Shown piece after piece: positions 63,280 to 64,000 of a stretch of DNA of 64,000 nucleotides. The stretch comes from Halohasta litorea (lineage in GTDB: Archaea > Halobacteriota > Halobacteria > Halobacteriales > Haloferacaceae): assembly GCF_024494645.1 (NCBI RefSeq), contig NZ_JANHDJ010000001.1:806001-870000 (forward strand), written 5' to 3'. The notes beneath the pieces were generated by a model. The model had not been told where the DNA came from. It saw only the letters and a list, made by a program, of their open reading frames with translations, and made no database searches. Numbering within the stretch: position 1 is the first letter of the stretch; every line of letters starts with the position of its first letter. Made by a program: the position numbers and the translations under genes.

Positions 63280-63921
63280 ATGCATATACCGGACGGATAC
63301 GTCGACATAACGATTGCCGTGCTGTTCGGCGCGCTCTCGGTGGCGATCCTGGGGCTCGCCGCCCGGCGCGTCGGTCGCAGGGTTCCCGAGAGTCGCGCGC
63401 CACTGTTGGGCGTGGTCGCCGCGGGGATCTTCGCCGCACAGATGCTTAACTGGCCGATTCCCGGCGGGACGAGCGCCCACTTCGTCGGCGGCGCGTTCGC
63501 CGCGATCCTGTTGGGGCCGCATCTCGGCGCGCTGTGTGTGGCGACCGTCGTGACGATTCAGGCGCTGGTGTTCGGCGACGGCGGGCTGGTCGTCCTCGGA
63601 GCCAACGTGTTCAACATGGCGATCGTCGAGGTGTACGTCGGCTACGGGTTCTACCGACTGCTCGCCCCCTACGGCGAGTACCGGGCGGCGTTCGTCGCGG
63701 GCTGGCTGGGGATCACCGCGGGCGCACTGACCGCCGGGCTCCAACTCGGCTTGTCGTCGGCCTTCGAGTACCAGCTGCTGACGACGCTGTCGATAATGGG
63801 TGTCGGCCACCTCGTTCTCGGCCTCATCGAGGGGGCCATCACGGCGGTCGTCTACCGGTTCCTCGCGGAGGCCCGGCCCGATCTCCAGCCGACCGCCGCC
63901 GCGGAGGTGAGCCCTTCGTGA
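63280..63921 (+). CDS. Nickel ECF transporter component NikM/CbiM
   Basis: A 213-residue membrane protein. It begins MHIPDGYVD: the exposed N-terminal Met-His is the nickel/cobalt ligand in CbiM/NikM, so the ATG at 63280 must be the start and the longer frame is not used. Six or seven hydrophobic segments follow with QMLNWPIPGGTSAHFVGG and LGPHLGALCVATVVTIQALVFGDGGL, the family core with His residues. Next to nikR, it is most likely a nickel (not cobalt) energy-coupling-factor substrate component. Confidence 0.92.
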   Translation: MHIPDGYVDITIAVLFGALSVAILGLAARRVGRRVPESRAPLLGVVAAGIFAAQMLNWPIPGGTSAHFVGGAFAAILLGPHLGALCVATVVTIQALVFGDGGLVVLGANVFNMAIVEVYVGYGFYRLLAPYGEYRAAFVAGWLGITAGALTAGLQLGLSSAFEYQLLTTLSIMGVGHLVLGLIEGAITAVVYRFLAEARPDLQPTAAAEVSPS

Positions 63922-64000
63922 ACGCCCGTCCCGACTGGTTCCCCCGCGCACTGGCGATACTGCTCGTTTTGACACTGCTCACGCCGCTGTTCGGCTGGGC
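63918..64000 (+). CDS. NikN/CbiN-like membrane protein (3' partial)
   Basis: A GTG overlapping the nikM stop by 4 bp opens a frame that runs off the window. The 27 visible residues are basic (NARPDWFPRA) followed by a hydrophobic helix. By position it is the usual small CbiN/NikN or PDGLE-domain partner of CbiM-type nickel transporters; sequence alone is too short to confirm. Confidence 0.55.
   Translation, partial: MNARPDWFPRALAILLVLTLLTPLFGW

Overview
The window comes from a halophilic archaeon (class Halobacteria). It is GC-rich with very acidic proteins. RNA polymerase is split into B''/B' and A'/A''. Archaeal and eukaryote-like information genes are present: the proteasome ATPase PAN, Nob1, an IF-2/eIF5B-type factor, and XPB with Bax1. 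Twin-arginine lipoprotein signals are common, and many genes carry a TATA-like box about 20-35 nt upstream of the start codon, as expected for leaderless transcripts. I cannot name the genus.

Layout. 1-7.1 kb: a CoxG-like gene cut by the window edge, a flavin reductase, then a leftward operon for a sulfonate/nitrate/taurine-type ABC importer (one ATPase, one lipoprotein, two permeases) headed by a cytoplasmic IPT/TIG-like protein; a DoxX membrane protein diverges from it. 7.3-12.8 kb: XPB helicase and Bax1 nuclease, an RNA m5C methyltransferase with its PUA-like half as a separate gene, and a PAC2-type proteasome assembly chaperone. 12.9-15.6 kb: grpE and dnaK. 15.7-23 kb: accessory surface and sulfatase region with a formylglycine-type sulfatase, a secreted beta-helix protein with a D/H/K-rich stretch, a decayed transposase, a PGF-CTERM protein and a second sulfatase-fold enzyme. 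23-29 kb: truA, OsmC, pepF, PAN, pyruvoyl arginine decarboxylase, a small conserved protein. 29-34.4 kb: two 87-residue membrane paralogues and a complete CUT1 (sugar-type) ABC importer. 34.6-41 kb: IF-2, PRC-barrel, nob1, CPBP protease, M29 aminopeptidase, zinc-finger protein, PIMT-like methyltransferase.

41-47.6 kb is the most unusual part. Two tRNA-Asp genes bracket three short secreted proteins sharing a DUF1102/TasA-like N-terminus, a 41-residue acidic protein, an ER/SipW-type signal peptidase with an extra C-terminal domain, a DUF5305 membrane protein, and a secreted protein that looks like the extracytoplasmic head of SecD without its membrane channel. I read this as a surface-filament (TasA/archaeal bundling-pilus-like) assembly locus on a tRNA-associated island.

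47.9-57.4 kb: rpoH-rpoB''-rpoB'-rpoA'-rpoA''-nusA and rpsL-rpsG. 57.5-64 kb: a leftward urtEDCBA-type urea/amide ABC importer, then nikR and a divergent nikM/cbiM with the start of its partner gene. A perfect 10-bp inverted repeat lies between nikR and nikM. Urea uptake, nickel uptake and a nickel regulator together suggest support of a urease encoded outside the window.
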